Positions 4,964 through 12,165 of a stretch of DNA of 14,670 nt are shown one piece after another. The notes beneath the pieces were generated by a model, which was not told the origin of the DNA, did not search any database, and saw nothing but the letters and a program-made list of their open reading frames with translations. Each line of letters opens with the position of its first letter. Positions within the stretch are counted from its first letter, which is position 1. Where the stretch lies: NCBI RefSeq assembly GCF_000021705.1, contig NC_012752.1, positions 33,788 to 48,457 on the forward strand, in the 5' to 3' direction. The stretch comes from Candidatus Hamiltonella defensa 5AT (Acyrthosiphon pisum) (lineage in GTDB: Bacteria; Pseudomonadota; Gammaproteobacteria; Enterobacterales; Enterobacteriaceae). The translations under genes and the position numbers were made by a program.

Positions 4964-7751
4964 ATGGTGCGGGACTGGGGGGATCCTGTTGATCGGGTTT
5001 CGGTGTTTCCTTGACTCTTAAGAGATTGTTTTCTTCAGGTGACTTTGTCATAGGGGGATATGGTGCTTTAAATCCCCATTTTTTATTAAACTCGACTGTC
5101 TTCTTTTCTGGCTTCTCCATCTGAGCGATGACGGGGTCTTTTTCACCTTCGAGACGAAAAACAAAGCGGTTCGTCTTCGAGAGGCCATCCCCCTGATTGA
5201 GGGCATGTCCGTATCCCATCGGGCGGACTCCCCCCTCATCCACGACATTGAGCCTCAAATAGGGCGCGCCGCTGGCTTTTTGACAGAGCACGCCCAGAGC
5301 ATGCCGATATGCTCCCTGATGCCAAACCATCCCCTGCACAGAGTCTCCCTGTCCCTGCACTAAATGCAGTCTCATTTTTCCCTCAGGGGAATGCGCTGTC
5401 ATCACCGTTTTGCCTGAATCTGGGTGAGTTGTCGGCAGTACCCCCCTGTCTGGATGGCCTGTCTTTGTCGTGCCCTTGCCATCGGGTTGCACCCATAACC
5501 CATCGGACTGATGGGAGGGCAAAGGCACTGTCATTCCTGTTTTTGTGAGAACGGCTTGTTGTATTTTATTAAAGGTGGCTCTGTCGTAGGCCATCAGCGC
5601 CGAAGGGAGAAAGGCGTCTTTTTCGTCTGCCACCAAAAGACGAGGATCGATGGCGGAGGCGATCTCCCATTGAGTTCGATGCCCTTCTTTTTTTTCCCAA
5701 CGAACGAGGTTTCCCTGCGCATCTTTGATGGGGATGTTCAGGGTCAGAGGCTTCTTCCCCAGGCAACGAAGGGTGATCAACTCGCCTGTCTTCATACCAC
5801 TGTCATTTAATGCCCCCTCCAGTTCCTTTCCCCATATCACCTTTTCCCCTTCCTTTGTGCGCATTCTCACAAAATAACTCATGCCTTTTTCTGCCTTAAA
5901 TTGATAGGGCGCGGCTCGGTGTTCGAGTAATTTTCCAATTAATGGCACCTCCATTGAGGGCTCTGGCGGTGCAGTGCTGGATGTTTTTTTGGGTGTGACC
6001 GTTTCCCTGTTTGCCACAAGGGCCTCGGTTTGGGCGGGTTCTGTCGATTTGGCTTCTTTGTCTTGATGTAAACGCTGCATGGCCCTCTCGAGTTGATGTT
6101 GCTGCTGAGAATTTTTCAAGACGACCTCAAGGCGATGCTCTGCAATTAAATCAATGGCTTTTTGTTTAAAGGCGTCACTGCCCGTGAATTCGATTTTTCC
6201 ATGATAATGTTGCTTTGCTACCCACAGCGCGGCCAACACCATCGTATTATTTTGGCTGGCTTGCGGAGACGCCATCGTTATTTGCTGCCCGTGATCGACA
6301 AAAGCGCGTTCTCCCTGATGAAAATACACCACCGTGCCATTTTCATAGCGATGAGTGATATTTTGCATGAGTGTATCTATGTTAATCGGGGTGACCTGAG
6401 GCCCTTTTTCTGCCTTTTCAGAGAGGATGGGCTCAATTTCGATGCGGTTTTCTACATGAGAGGGCTCTTTTTTATCCGGCCTCTCAACCTGCCTCTCAAC
6501 CTGAGGGGCCTGTTCATTTTGAATGGGGGTCTGTGATGTTGGCCTCACTACTGATTCATTGTTCTCAACGGGAGGGGCGGGATTGACCTGCGGCGCACTC
6601 TTCTTAACTTCCGACTCTAAATAAGGCGCTATCTGTGATGTGACCGCTTTGATGCCTTGAGATTGCTGCACATCGTTAAAATCGGTCAAATTTTGCTTTA
6701 TTTCTGCTTCGGTAAAGACCGGCACAATGACGGTGCCCTGGGTCAGCTCTGCGGCTTCCTGCGCTTTTTGTACTCCTTTATTGGTGGCATTTTTTCGATC
6801 GTCATCCGCTAAAAAAAAGTGTGCATGATCAGGGTAGCGCTGCGCTAGAGACTGCGCCACCTTTGGCATATTCCCCGCATCGACGGTCATCACGACGGGC
6901 AACCCCGTCGCCTGTGCAATGCTGGCCGCAGTGGCATAGCCTTCGGCGTAGAGTAAAGGCTGTCCCGCTTTAACGGTCCCTCCCACAACAAAGAAGCCGC
7001 CTGTTTTTTGAGCCCCCTTTTTCAGCGATTTAAAGCCGGTTTTGTCAATCCGTTGAATGGTTCTGATGTCGCCTTCGGCATTGCGCAAGGGAATGACCAA
7101 CCTGCCCTGTCTGTCCTGTCTGTCCTGTTTGATGCCTTGGGTGAGCGGTATCCCTTTTCGCCGCAAGTAAGGATGTGAGGCCTCGGCTTGGGGCAATAAG
7201 GCAAAAAGTTGACGAACCCGAAAGGCATGGTGCTGATGTTTGCGTGCCTGCTCCGCCTCTCGGGTCTGTTTTTTTTGTGCCGCCAGTGCCCGAAGGTGAT
7301 GTTGAGCGGGTTTATGCACTGATGATGACGATAAAGAAGATTTCCATTTGATGGGGTCACTATGGAGTCGGTGATTTTGATACCAACCTGCAGGAGTCCC
7401 ATCCAGATAACCGGTATAGGCCCCTGTTTTTTGACCTGATTTGTCCTCGCTGGTTTTCACCCGATGCAGCTGCCCGTCCATTTCTGGCGGGCCGTCGAGT
7501 TCAAATCCTGCCTCTATTAATACCTGCGCAAATTCGTCTCTGGGATCGCGTTTTGTGGGCGCTTGAGACATCGGATCGGGCAGCCATCTCTGTAATGCGG
7601 AGAGATTGGCCCCCGGTTTGGCAAACCAGAGTTTTAAATCTTTATCGAACCCCAGGGCATTTTCGCCCTGCGGTAACTTTTTGGCCGCCTCTTTGGCGAG
7701 CGAGAGCTCGTCATAAGGAATGACCAGCCACGTCTTTTCCGTTGCCATCAT
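4962..7751 (-). CDS. Sog/TraC-type conjugative DNA primase with LPD7 domain
   Basis: This 929-residue protein lies between traK and traL, the position of sog in R64 and ColIb-P9. Residues 1-60 resemble the DUF5710 domain (WLVIPYDELSLAKEAAKKL, KLWFAKPGANL). Residues about 70-140 are the region preceding the catalytic core in TraC-like primases (DGQLHRVKT, GWYQNH). The Toprim region follows: HPYLRRKGI at about 193, the EGYATA motif at 270-275, and FFLADDD with acidic residues 316-318. EGYATA is shared by RP4 TraC, ColIb Sog and the P4 alpha primase. A linker with small repeats (380-450) leads to an LPD7-like domain at about 487-560. Another module at about 605-700 (PYQFKAEKGMSYFVRMRT, VIWGKELEGAL) is of the kind found in large conjugation proteins. 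Such primases make RNA primers on transferred single-stranded DNA, and Sog is itself delivered to recipients. The start at 7751 has GGGAG eight bases upstream. An adjacent second ATG is equally possible. Confidence 0.85.
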   Translation of the reverse strand: MMATEKTWLVIPYDELSLAKEAAKKLPQGENALGFDKDLKLWFAKPGANLSALQRWLPDPMSQAPTKRDPRDEFAQVLIEAGFELDGPPEMDGQLHRVKTSEDKSGQKTGAYTGYLDGTPAGWYQNHRLHSDPIKWKSSLSSSSVHKPAQHHLRALAAQKKQTREAEQARKHQHHAFRVRQLFALLPQAEASHPYLRRKGIPLTQGIKQDRQDRQGRLVIPLRNAEGDIRTIQRIDKTGFKSLKKGAQKTGGFFVVGGTVKAGQPLLYAEGYATAASIAQATGLPVVMTVDAGNMPKVAQSLAQRYPDHAHFFLADDDRKNATNKGVQKAQEAAELTQGTVIVPVFTEAEIKQNLTDFNDVQQSQGIKAVTSQIAPYLESEVKKSAPQVNPAPPVENNESVVRPTSQTPIQNEQAPQVERQVERPDKKEPSHVENRIEIEPILSEKAEKGPQVTPINIDTLMQNITHRYENGTVVYFHQGERAFVDHGQQITMASPQASQNNTMVLAALWVAKQHYHGKIEFTGSDAFKQKAIDLIAEHRLEVVLKNSQQQHQLERAMQRLHQDKEAKSTEPAQTEALVANRETVTPKKTSSTAPPEPSMEVPLIGKLLEHRAAPYQFKAEKGMSYFVRMRTKEGEKVIWGKELEGALNDSGMKTGELITLRCLGKKPLTLNIPIKDAQGNLVRWEKKEGHRTQWEIASAIDPRLLVADEKDAFLPSALMAYDRATFNKIQQAVLTKTGMTVPLPSHQSDGLWVQPDGKGTTKTGHPDRGVLPTTHPDSGKTVMTAHSPEGKMRLHLVQGQGDSVQGMVWHQGAYRHALGVLCQKASGAPYLRLNVVDEGGVRPMGYGHALNQGDGLSKTNRFVFRLEGEKDPVIAQMEKPEKKTVEFNKKWGFKAPYPPMTKSPEENNLLRVKETPKPDQQDPPSPAP
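6480..6503. repeat. Two exact tandem copies of a 12-base unit in the primase linker
   Basis: The unit cctctcaacctg occurs twice in direct succession (6480-6491 and 6492-6503). On the coding strand it gives Q-V-E-R twice at about residues 417-424, in the flexible linker between the Toprim and LPD7 domains. It keeps frame and probably reflects slippage. Confidence 0.8.
7101..7127. repeat. Three tandem copies of a 9-base unit in the primase
   Basis: The coding strand reads CAG GAC AGA twice, then CAG GGC AGG, giving Q-D-R, Q-D-R, Q-G-R at about residues 209-217, just ahead of the Toprim core. The two upstream units are exact and the third differs at two bases. The repeat is in frame and is likely a slippage product. 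Confidence 0.8.
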
Positions 7752-7765
7752 AGGCCTGTCTCCCG

Positions 7766-8026
7766 TTATTCAACAAATTTTCGAATCCACCAGGGACGCC
7801 CCAGGACAGGATTACCTCGCATCAGATGCAGCCCTCTTTGGGTTAACACAGTGAGCGTGACGCCAAAAAGGGAGAGCCCTTTAAAAAATAAAATCAGGGC
7901 GGTACAAATGGCGAGCGTCAGCAAGGTAGGCCAACGAAACCAGGCAAAATAAATCGGTAACAGCAGCGCTGGAATACCCAAAATCGTGAGAGGCCGTGAA
8001 GCGTCTCTCCAGGGGGATAACGTCAT
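7766..8026 (-). CDS. traK: TraK (IcmT) small inner-membrane protein
   Basis: This 86-residue protein matches the IcmT/TraK family closely. It has an N-terminal W-R-D (residues 6-8) and the hydrophobic stretch LGIPALLLPIYFAWFRWPTL (about 16-35). A second membrane segment lies at about 36-60, and the tryptophan-rich basic end contains GRPWWIRK (about 76-83). IcmT proteins are about this length and are a core part of type IVB systems. The start at 8026 is preceded by AAAGGAAA at good distance. The gene lies 61 bases after traJ, and the primase begins 14 bases after its stop. The order traJ-traK-sog is that of IncI1 plasmids. The 61-base spacer upstream is AT-rich, and I see no hairpin or promoter in it. 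Confidence 0.93.
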   Translation of the reverse strand: MTLSPWRDASRPLTILGIPALLLPIYFAWFRWPTLLTLAICTALILFFKGLSLFGVTLTVLTQRGLHLMRGNPVLGRPWWIRKFVE

Positions 8027-8087
8027 CGCATTTCCTTTTGTGAGATTAAAAAATGAAGAGGATTAGAAATAAGACATCTTTGAGTGT

Positions 8088-9254
8088 TCAGAGGGTATTT
8101 TTCTTTCTTCCTTCCCTTTCGCTGTGGCTCATGACGGTGAGGAGCTCTTCGTCAGCAATCCGGTCTTCCTGATATAATTGCCATGCTTTATCAGCCAAAC
8201 GGGCTTTTTGCGTTTTTAAACGTCGGTTAATCCATGCGCTCCATTGGGTGTAATTCAACTCAGAGAGCGCTTGTCGCACGGCGTCATCAAAAATGAGATA
8301 TTCACGAATGGCCTGGCGTTGGCCGTCTGTGGTGCGTAATAACTGCTGCACGACAATGACCTGTAATATTCCCAGCAAATCGTGCGCGACGGCTTCCCGC
8401 CTGTCTGGGGGAAACATCAAGACCGCTCGGGGAATGGTTTCAGCGGGAGAATGGGTGTGCAAGGTAGACAAACACAGATGCCCTGACTGACCGCAGGCAA
8501 TGGCCCCCATCAAGGTCTCCCCATCTCGAATTTCTCCCACCCCAATGACATCAGGCGCCTGGCGTAGCGCCAGTCTCAGTCCTTCCGAAAAGCTGCTCAC
8601 GTCACGCCCAATTTGGGATTGGGTCGGAGGCAAACGATTTTCTGGCGTGCCGAGAATATATTCAATGGGATCTTCGAAGGTGACGATTTTTCTATCGGGA
8701 TACACCCGCCCACAATATTGATAAATGGCCGCCAGTAACGTTGATTTCCCCGAGCCGGTTTCGCCACACACCCAGATTAATCCCTTATGGGGCAACAGGT
8801 TTTTGAATAACTCAGGCTCGATGGCCAAACTCTCGAGTGTCGGGATTTGGGAAGGAATGAGCCTTAATGTCACCGCCATGGTTAATTCCTGACGTCCCGC
8901 CGTGGCTTGAATAAAATTGGCCCGAAACCTCAGGCGTTCTCCTCGTGGTAATCCGTAGCGTCCATTCGCATCGCCCTCGAGCTGGAGTGCCCGATCAACG
9001 CCCTGCCCTGATTTCACCATCGCCTTGATTTCTGGCGTAAAGATTTCATCGATTAATTTCGTTAATTGCGCCTCTTCCAGGCGAAAGGCACTGGCTTTGA
9101 TCAATCGCCCGTAACGGCCGACCATCATGGGCGCGCCGCCCTGGAGATGAATGTCGGTGACCTGGTGACTCGCACACCAGGCGAAAAATCGCCGCAGGGT
9201 GTCTGCCGTTAATCCCGCGCTGAAATCAAAGGGTGGCAGGCTATTTTCCGTCAT
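8088..9254 (-). CDS. traJ: TraJ (DotB) secretion ATPase of the VirB11/PilT family
   Basis: This 388-residue cytoplasmic ATPase has an N-terminal domain (about 1-150, with DIHLQGGAPMMVGRYGRLIK near 34-53). The RecA-like motor carries the Walker A motif GETGSGKST at 164-172, the Asp box FEDPIEY at 193-199, the Walker B region VIGVGEIRD at 236-244, and the His box GHLCLSTLHTHSP at 258-270. These are complete and intact. DotB/TraJ forms a hexamer at the cytoplasmic base of the type IVB channel. It is closer to PilT-type retraction ATPases than to VirB11, but the flanking traI and traK place it in the transfer system rather than in the pilus. The ATG at 9254 overlaps the end of traI by 14 bases and has GGAG about ten bases upstream, so translation is probably coupled. 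Confidence 0.95.
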   Translation of the reverse strand: MTENSLPPFDFSAGLTADTLRRFFAWCASHQVTDIHLQGGAPMMVGRYGRLIKASAFRLEEAQLTKLIDEIFTPEIKAMVKSGQGVDRALQLEGDANGRYGLPRGERLRFRANFIQATAGRQELTMAVTLRLIPSQIPTLESLAIEPELFKNLLPHKGLIWVCGETGSGKSTLLAAIYQYCGRVYPDRKIVTFEDPIEYILGTPENRLPPTQSQIGRDVSSFSEGLRLALRQAPDVIGVGEIRDGETLMGAIACGQSGHLCLSTLHTHSPAETIPRAVLMFPPDRREAVAHDLLGILQVIVVQQLLRTTDGQRQAIREYLIFDDAVRQALSELNYTQWSAWINRRLKTQKARLADKAWQLYQEDRIADEELLTVMSHSEREGRKKNTL

Positions 9255-10047
9255 TTGATTTTTTCTCCGTCGTGATGATGGGCTGCCAATCGAGGTGATC
9301 GATGTTGAATTGAGCGCGTTGTTTTAAGCGCTTTATTTTATCGCCTAAAATCAGTTGATCTGGGGTCCCCACGACCGTTTGTTGCTGCTCTGTGACCCTC
9401 GGGGGTGTCACCATGCCTTGTTGCAACAGGGTGGAATATTGCAGCATGCCTGTATAATCCCGGGTTAAACGATGAAAATTGGCTTCTAAAATCCGGTCTG
9501 CGCTTTCCCGTCCTTCTGACCAGCCTTTTTCTATCGCTTTTCGCCAAACGGTGCGTTGTTCGCCATTTTTCGGTCGTACCGCGTTGTCAGGCAGCGCCGT
9601 GGTGGTGCTTAACCCTGCCATCAGATACGGACGCCAGCAGGGCGGATGGCTCACAAATCGTTCTGGAGACAGGATATGGTAGATGCGGCTGGCAGAGCGT
9701 ATTTGATCGTCTGTGATATGAGCGATGTCTTGAGACGAGACGATGACCGGGGGCAACCACCCTTGGGGGCTGATTAAGGTTCGAAAATCATAGAGGGTAC
9801 TGAGGATGTTTTCTTTGTGTCTCAAAGCCCCTTGCAGTTCCCATGCCCGCTGCGCTTTTCCGCCTCTAAATCCTAAGGTGTGCCCTGCTTCTGTCAGCAT
9901 TTGATGCACCGTCTCACTCATGCCTTTGTGTGGGTGTGAGGGATTAAGGTAAGCGGTGATATCCGGCGGGGGTTTTTTTTCTGGCTCTTGAGCCCAGGCC
10001 GACCCAGTGAGGATGAGTAGCCACAGCATCAGCCCTGATTTTTTCAT
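9241..10047 (-). CDS. traI: TraI (DotC) exported core component
   Basis: This 268-residue protein has a clear signal peptide (MKKSGLMLWLLILTGSAWA, cleavage likely after residue 19). The mature part carries DotC-family features: LRHKENILSTLYDFRTL, LPPVIVSSQDIAH near 98-110, the R-x-Y-x-I-L-S-P-E-R-F-V stretch at about 121-134, W-R-x-Y-L near 138-142, and EGRESADRILEANFHRLTRD further on. DotC works with DotD to place DotH in the outer membrane. Legionella DotC is a lipoprotein, but no cysteine lies at the cleavage site here, so this copy is predicted to be a soluble or peripherally held periplasmic protein. The start overlaps the traH stop by four bases (ATGA) and has AGGA five bases upstream. 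Confidence 0.9.
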   Translation of the reverse strand: MKKSGLMLWLLILTGSAWAQEPEKKPPPDITAYLNPSHPHKGMSETVHQMLTEAGHTLGFRGGKAQRAWELQGALRHKENILSTLYDFRTLISPQGWLPPVIVSSQDIAHITDDQIRSASRIYHILSPERFVSHPPCWRPYLMAGLSTTTALPDNAVRPKNGEQRTVWRKAIEKGWSEGRESADRILEANFHRLTRDYTGMLQYSTLLQQGMVTPPRVTEQQQTVVGTPDQLILGDKIKRLKQRAQFNIDHLDWQPIITTEKKSNDGK

Positions 10048-10487
10048 CTGTGTCCTGCCTTTTCTGGGAGAGAAAAAAACAGATGCAGACTATGGGGGTG
10101 TCTTTTGAGTGTCGCCCGACAGCTGATTTGGGTTTCAATCTGGCGAAGGAGCGCGTCAAATCTCATCTCCTGCACGCTGACATTGACCGGAAGAGGGAGC
10201 CGGTGGCCACTGCAGGCAAAGGTGAGCCCTCTTTGACGCGCTAATTGAGCCAATAGCGTCAGCGCATCTCCCTGCCAATCCAGGTTCACTCTGTTGTCTT
10301 CACTCAGAATGGGCTGAGCAAACTGCGATCGTTTTTGGTGTAAAGCCCCCGATTGATGGAGATTTACCTGCTTCATTGAAATAGAACGCGCGGCCTTCTC
10401 AAAAGCGGGATTTGCCGGTTTCCCTGTTTTGGGCATTTGACAGCCAGACAGCAGCAAACCTGTTAAAAACGCGATGTTTTTTTTCAT
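10044..10487 (-). CDS. traH: TraH (DotD) outer-membrane lipoprotein
   Basis: The frame is open upstream to 10607, but ATG 10487 is chosen. It begins a textbook lipoprotein signal, MKKNIAFLTGLLLSGC, with the lipobox L-S-G-C at residues 13-16 and the lipid-bearing cysteine at 16. The longer version would bury this signal and overlap pilT. The product is 147 residues. The C-terminal half (about 64-140; VNLDWQGDALTLLAQLARQR, PLPVNVSVQEMRFDALLRQI) has the alpha-beta pattern of the secretin N0-like domain known from DotD. Only a weak GGA precedes the start. The stop overlaps the traI start by four bases. TraH, TraI and TraN would form the outer-membrane subcomplex. Confidence 0.87.
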   Translation of the reverse strand: MKKNIAFLTGLLLSGCQMPKTGKPANPAFEKAARSISMKQVNLHQSGALHQKRSQFAQPILSEDNRVNLDWQGDALTLLAQLARQRGLTFACSGHRLPLPVNVSVQEMRFDALLRQIETQISCRATLKRHPHSLHLFFSLPEKAGHR

Positions 10488-10554
10488 GGGGATGTCCGTT
10501 AAAAAAGGGTTTGGGTGGATGCTCTCCGTCACTTGAGCCACAAAATCATTGCCT

Positions 10555-11019
10555 TTATGGACGCTGACTCCGCAATTGCTGATACCGCCGATACACCTGT
10601 CTGGCATATTTTATCCGGCGGTGTTGGTTATTTTTGGCAAAACCCGCGTTGTAGGAGCCTAAGCACGACCAGTGATGCCCGCAAATGTTGAGATGTCTGG
10701 CCAAAATCCAGGCGCCTGTCTGAACATTCAGACAGGCGTTGCTCAGCAAGTCTTCTTTTGACCTGATGACGCCCAGTGTTTTTAAGGTTGGAATGTGAAG
10801 GGAGTTGATTTGCATCAATCCAAAATCGGTACTCAATACCTTTCCCGCTTTATTTTTATTGTGATTGATCGCTCTGGGATTAAGACCACTTTCCTGTATT
10901 GCCATCGCCTTCAGCAACAAAGGATCCAGTTGATAACGGAGTCCTGCGGCTTGAAAGCATAACGCGGCAGCAGGGCCAGAGAGTGTGAGCAGCAAAAATA
11001 ACAGCCCTGTTTTTTTCAT
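10555..11019 (-). CDS. pilT: PilT-type lytic transglycosylase (periplasmic, specialised)
   Basis: This 154-residue protein has a signal peptide (MKKTGLLFLLLTLSGPAAA) and an SLT/goose-lysozyme-like domain over most of its length. The predicted catalytic glutamate is E43 in IQESGLNP, followed by GLMQIN at 67-72 and SYNAG at 122-126, all standard for the transglycosylase family. Four cysteines (21, 96, 113 and 119) suggest disulfides, as in other conjugation-linked enzymes. It would open peptidoglycan locally for pilus or channel assembly. In R64 nomenclature this enzyme is PilT, which is unrelated to the retraction ATPase of the same name. It lies next to traH, so it could serve either machine. 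No clear ribosome binding site precedes the start at 11019. The 67-base gap after it holds nothing I can identify. Confidence 0.85.
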   Translation of the reverse strand: MKKTGLLFLLLTLSGPAAALCFQAAGLRYQLDPLLLKAMAIQESGLNPRAINHNKNKAGKVLSTDFGLMQINSLHIPTLKTLGVIRSKEDLLSNACLNVQTGAWILARHLNICGHHWSCLGSYNAGFAKNNQHRRIKYARQVYRRYQQLRSQRP

Positions 11020-11028
11020 GACGATGAC

Positions 11029-11057
11029 TTGAAAGAGAGCCCGCTTTCACCTTTCAA
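11029..11057 (-). repeat. Perfect 7-bp inverted repeat between pilU and pilT
   Basis: TTGAAAG and CTTTCAA (arms 11057-11051 and 11035-11029) are separated by 15 bases. The loop contains a second GAAAG that could pair with the same downstream arm. It fills most of the 42-base gap between the pilU stop and the pilT start and lies next to the pilT initiation region. It could affect pilT translation, but no T-run follows, so it is not a terminator. A chance occurrence is possible. Confidence 0.35.
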
Positions 11058-11061
11058 AAAA

Positions 11062-11688
11062 TCAGATAAAACCATTCATCAAGAAAGAAAAAAGCAGAAA
11101 GGGAATAAAGGGGAAATGAGGTTGTCGAAAAACTGACCCGTATAACAACGCCAGTAAAATAGACAGACCGGCCACCATGACCGCCGTCGTTTTATCTAAC
11201 CATAAGCCGATGGACAGGACGATATAGATATCTCCTGAGGCAAACACCCAGATTTTTTTTTTGAGCCAGCTGAATCCATTGATGACGATAAAAGGAAAAA
11301 CAAACAGGCCCGTGGCCATGAACGCTTCTTCCGGTGAAGGGCCTATTGTGCCGGAAGCGACACCATAGACGCTGACGCCACTGAACAAAAAAATCACACT
11401 GTCTGGCACCCAACGCCGGACGATATCGATGTAGCTTGAGACCGATAACAAAAAAAGCCCCCCCGACAAATACCCCTGTTCAGGATTAAACCAATAAAAG
11501 ACCGGGGCAATATTAAATAGGGCGACGGCGGCCAGCGGATACATCGGCGGGGTCGTTTCACGGGATGGTTTGAGGTCGTCGCACTGTGAAATGACGTTTT
11601 TTTCCACTCTGACAATGATGTTAGGGAGGGAAACGGCCATCACCAAGGCGCTGAGCGAGGACAGCAAAAATAACAGCATCATCGTCAT
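11062..11688 (-). CDS. pilU: PilU prepilin peptidase (A24 aspartic protease)
   Basis: This 208-residue, very hydrophobic protein has about six predicted membrane segments. The two catalytic aspartates of the A24 family are recognisable. D88 is in SYIDIVRRWVPD, which corresponds to the usual D-x-x-x-R-x-(I/V)-P-(N/D) motif. D153 is in FASGDIYIVLSIGLWL, which corresponds to the G-D motif. The N-terminal cytoplasmic loop with paired cysteines seen in PilD-type enzymes is shortened to one cysteine near residue 36, so this is a peptidase without an obvious methylase domain, as in R64 PilU. It would cleave the PilS and PilV leaders. The ATG at 11688 overlaps the stop of the upstream gene by four bases. 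Two further ATGs follow at residues 3 and 4. Confidence 0.87.
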   Translation of the reverse strand: MTMMLLFLLSSLSALVMAVSLPNIIVRVEKNVISQCDDLKPSRETTPPMYPLAAVALFNIAPVFYWFNPEQGYLSGGLFLLSVSSYIDIVRRWVPDSVIFLFSGVSVYGVASGTIGPSPEEAFMATGLFVFPFIVINGFSWLKKKIWVFASGDIYIVLSIGLWLDKTTAVMVAGLSILLALLYGSVFRQPHFPFIPFLLFSFLMNGFI

Positions 11689-12116
11689 CTCATGTAGACA
11701 AGGTGGTTTTCAGGGATAAACGGCGGCTTTGGGATTTGGCCGGACAGCGTGATGAGATGATGCTCATCGGTGACCCCCATCAGGGAGGAATGGTCCGTGG
11801 CGCTCATTAACCCGGCATACAGGCCCGCTTGATTGGGCATATCAACATAACCGATGCCATTTTCAATATGCATTCTTATCTCCGGTTTTTTGCCTAACCA
11901 AGGGGGAAGTAAGCCATCAGCATTGACCGTACCGGTATACGCAGGATGATTTTTTTTAAAGGTCGACAACCTGTCTGCATACAGTAGAAAGGTCGTGGTG
12001 AACAGACTGTCTGTCACCTGTGATGTGACCTCGGCGTCTTTTCCCTTCAGGGTATTGAATAAATGAGTACTCAGAAAAATGAAAAAAACCACTAACACGC
12101 GATTGAGATTCAGCAT
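11685..12116 (-). CDS. pilM: PilM-like small membrane-anchored pilus protein
   Basis: The frame is open to 12194, but ATG 12116 is preferred. It has a strong GGAAGGA (12127-12121) just upstream and avoids overlap with pilV. The product is 143 residues. It has an N-terminal membrane or signal segment (LNRVLVVFFIFLSTHLF) followed by a soluble domain with FLLYADRLSTFKKNHPAYTG, VNADGLLPPW, GYVDMPNQAGLYAGLM and LMGVTDEHHLITLSG. Length, single N-terminal anchor and the pattern of conserved positions fit the PilM family of thin-pilus systems (R64 PilM is about this size). That family is needed for pilus formation, but its biochemical role is unknown. In R64 pilM lies near the start of the pil operon, whereas here it sits between pilV and pilU. 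The family call is from memory of the motif pattern and is moderate. The ATGA overlap with pilU suggests coupling. Confidence 0.6.
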   Translation of the reverse strand: MLNLNRVLVVFFIFLSTHLFNTLKGKDAEVTSQVTDSLFTTTFLLYADRLSTFKKNHPAYTGTVNADGLLPPWLGKKPEIRMHIENGIGYVDMPNQAGLYAGLMSATDHSSLMGVTDEHHLITLSGQIPKPPFIPENHLVYMR

Positions 12117-12165
12117 GATGTCCTTCCAGGGTGATTTCAATGAAACAAGAGTGTAGAGGGGGACG

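Noticed and set aside
4962..6400. Internal start for a short SogS-like product of the primase gene
   Set aside because: I checked the internal ATG codons in the linker and LPD7 region and found no convincing ribosome binding site. A second product is possible but unsupported.
10488..10607. N-terminal extension of TraH
   Set aside because: It would overlap pilT and bury the lipoprotein signal at MKKNIAF. The start at 10487 is better.
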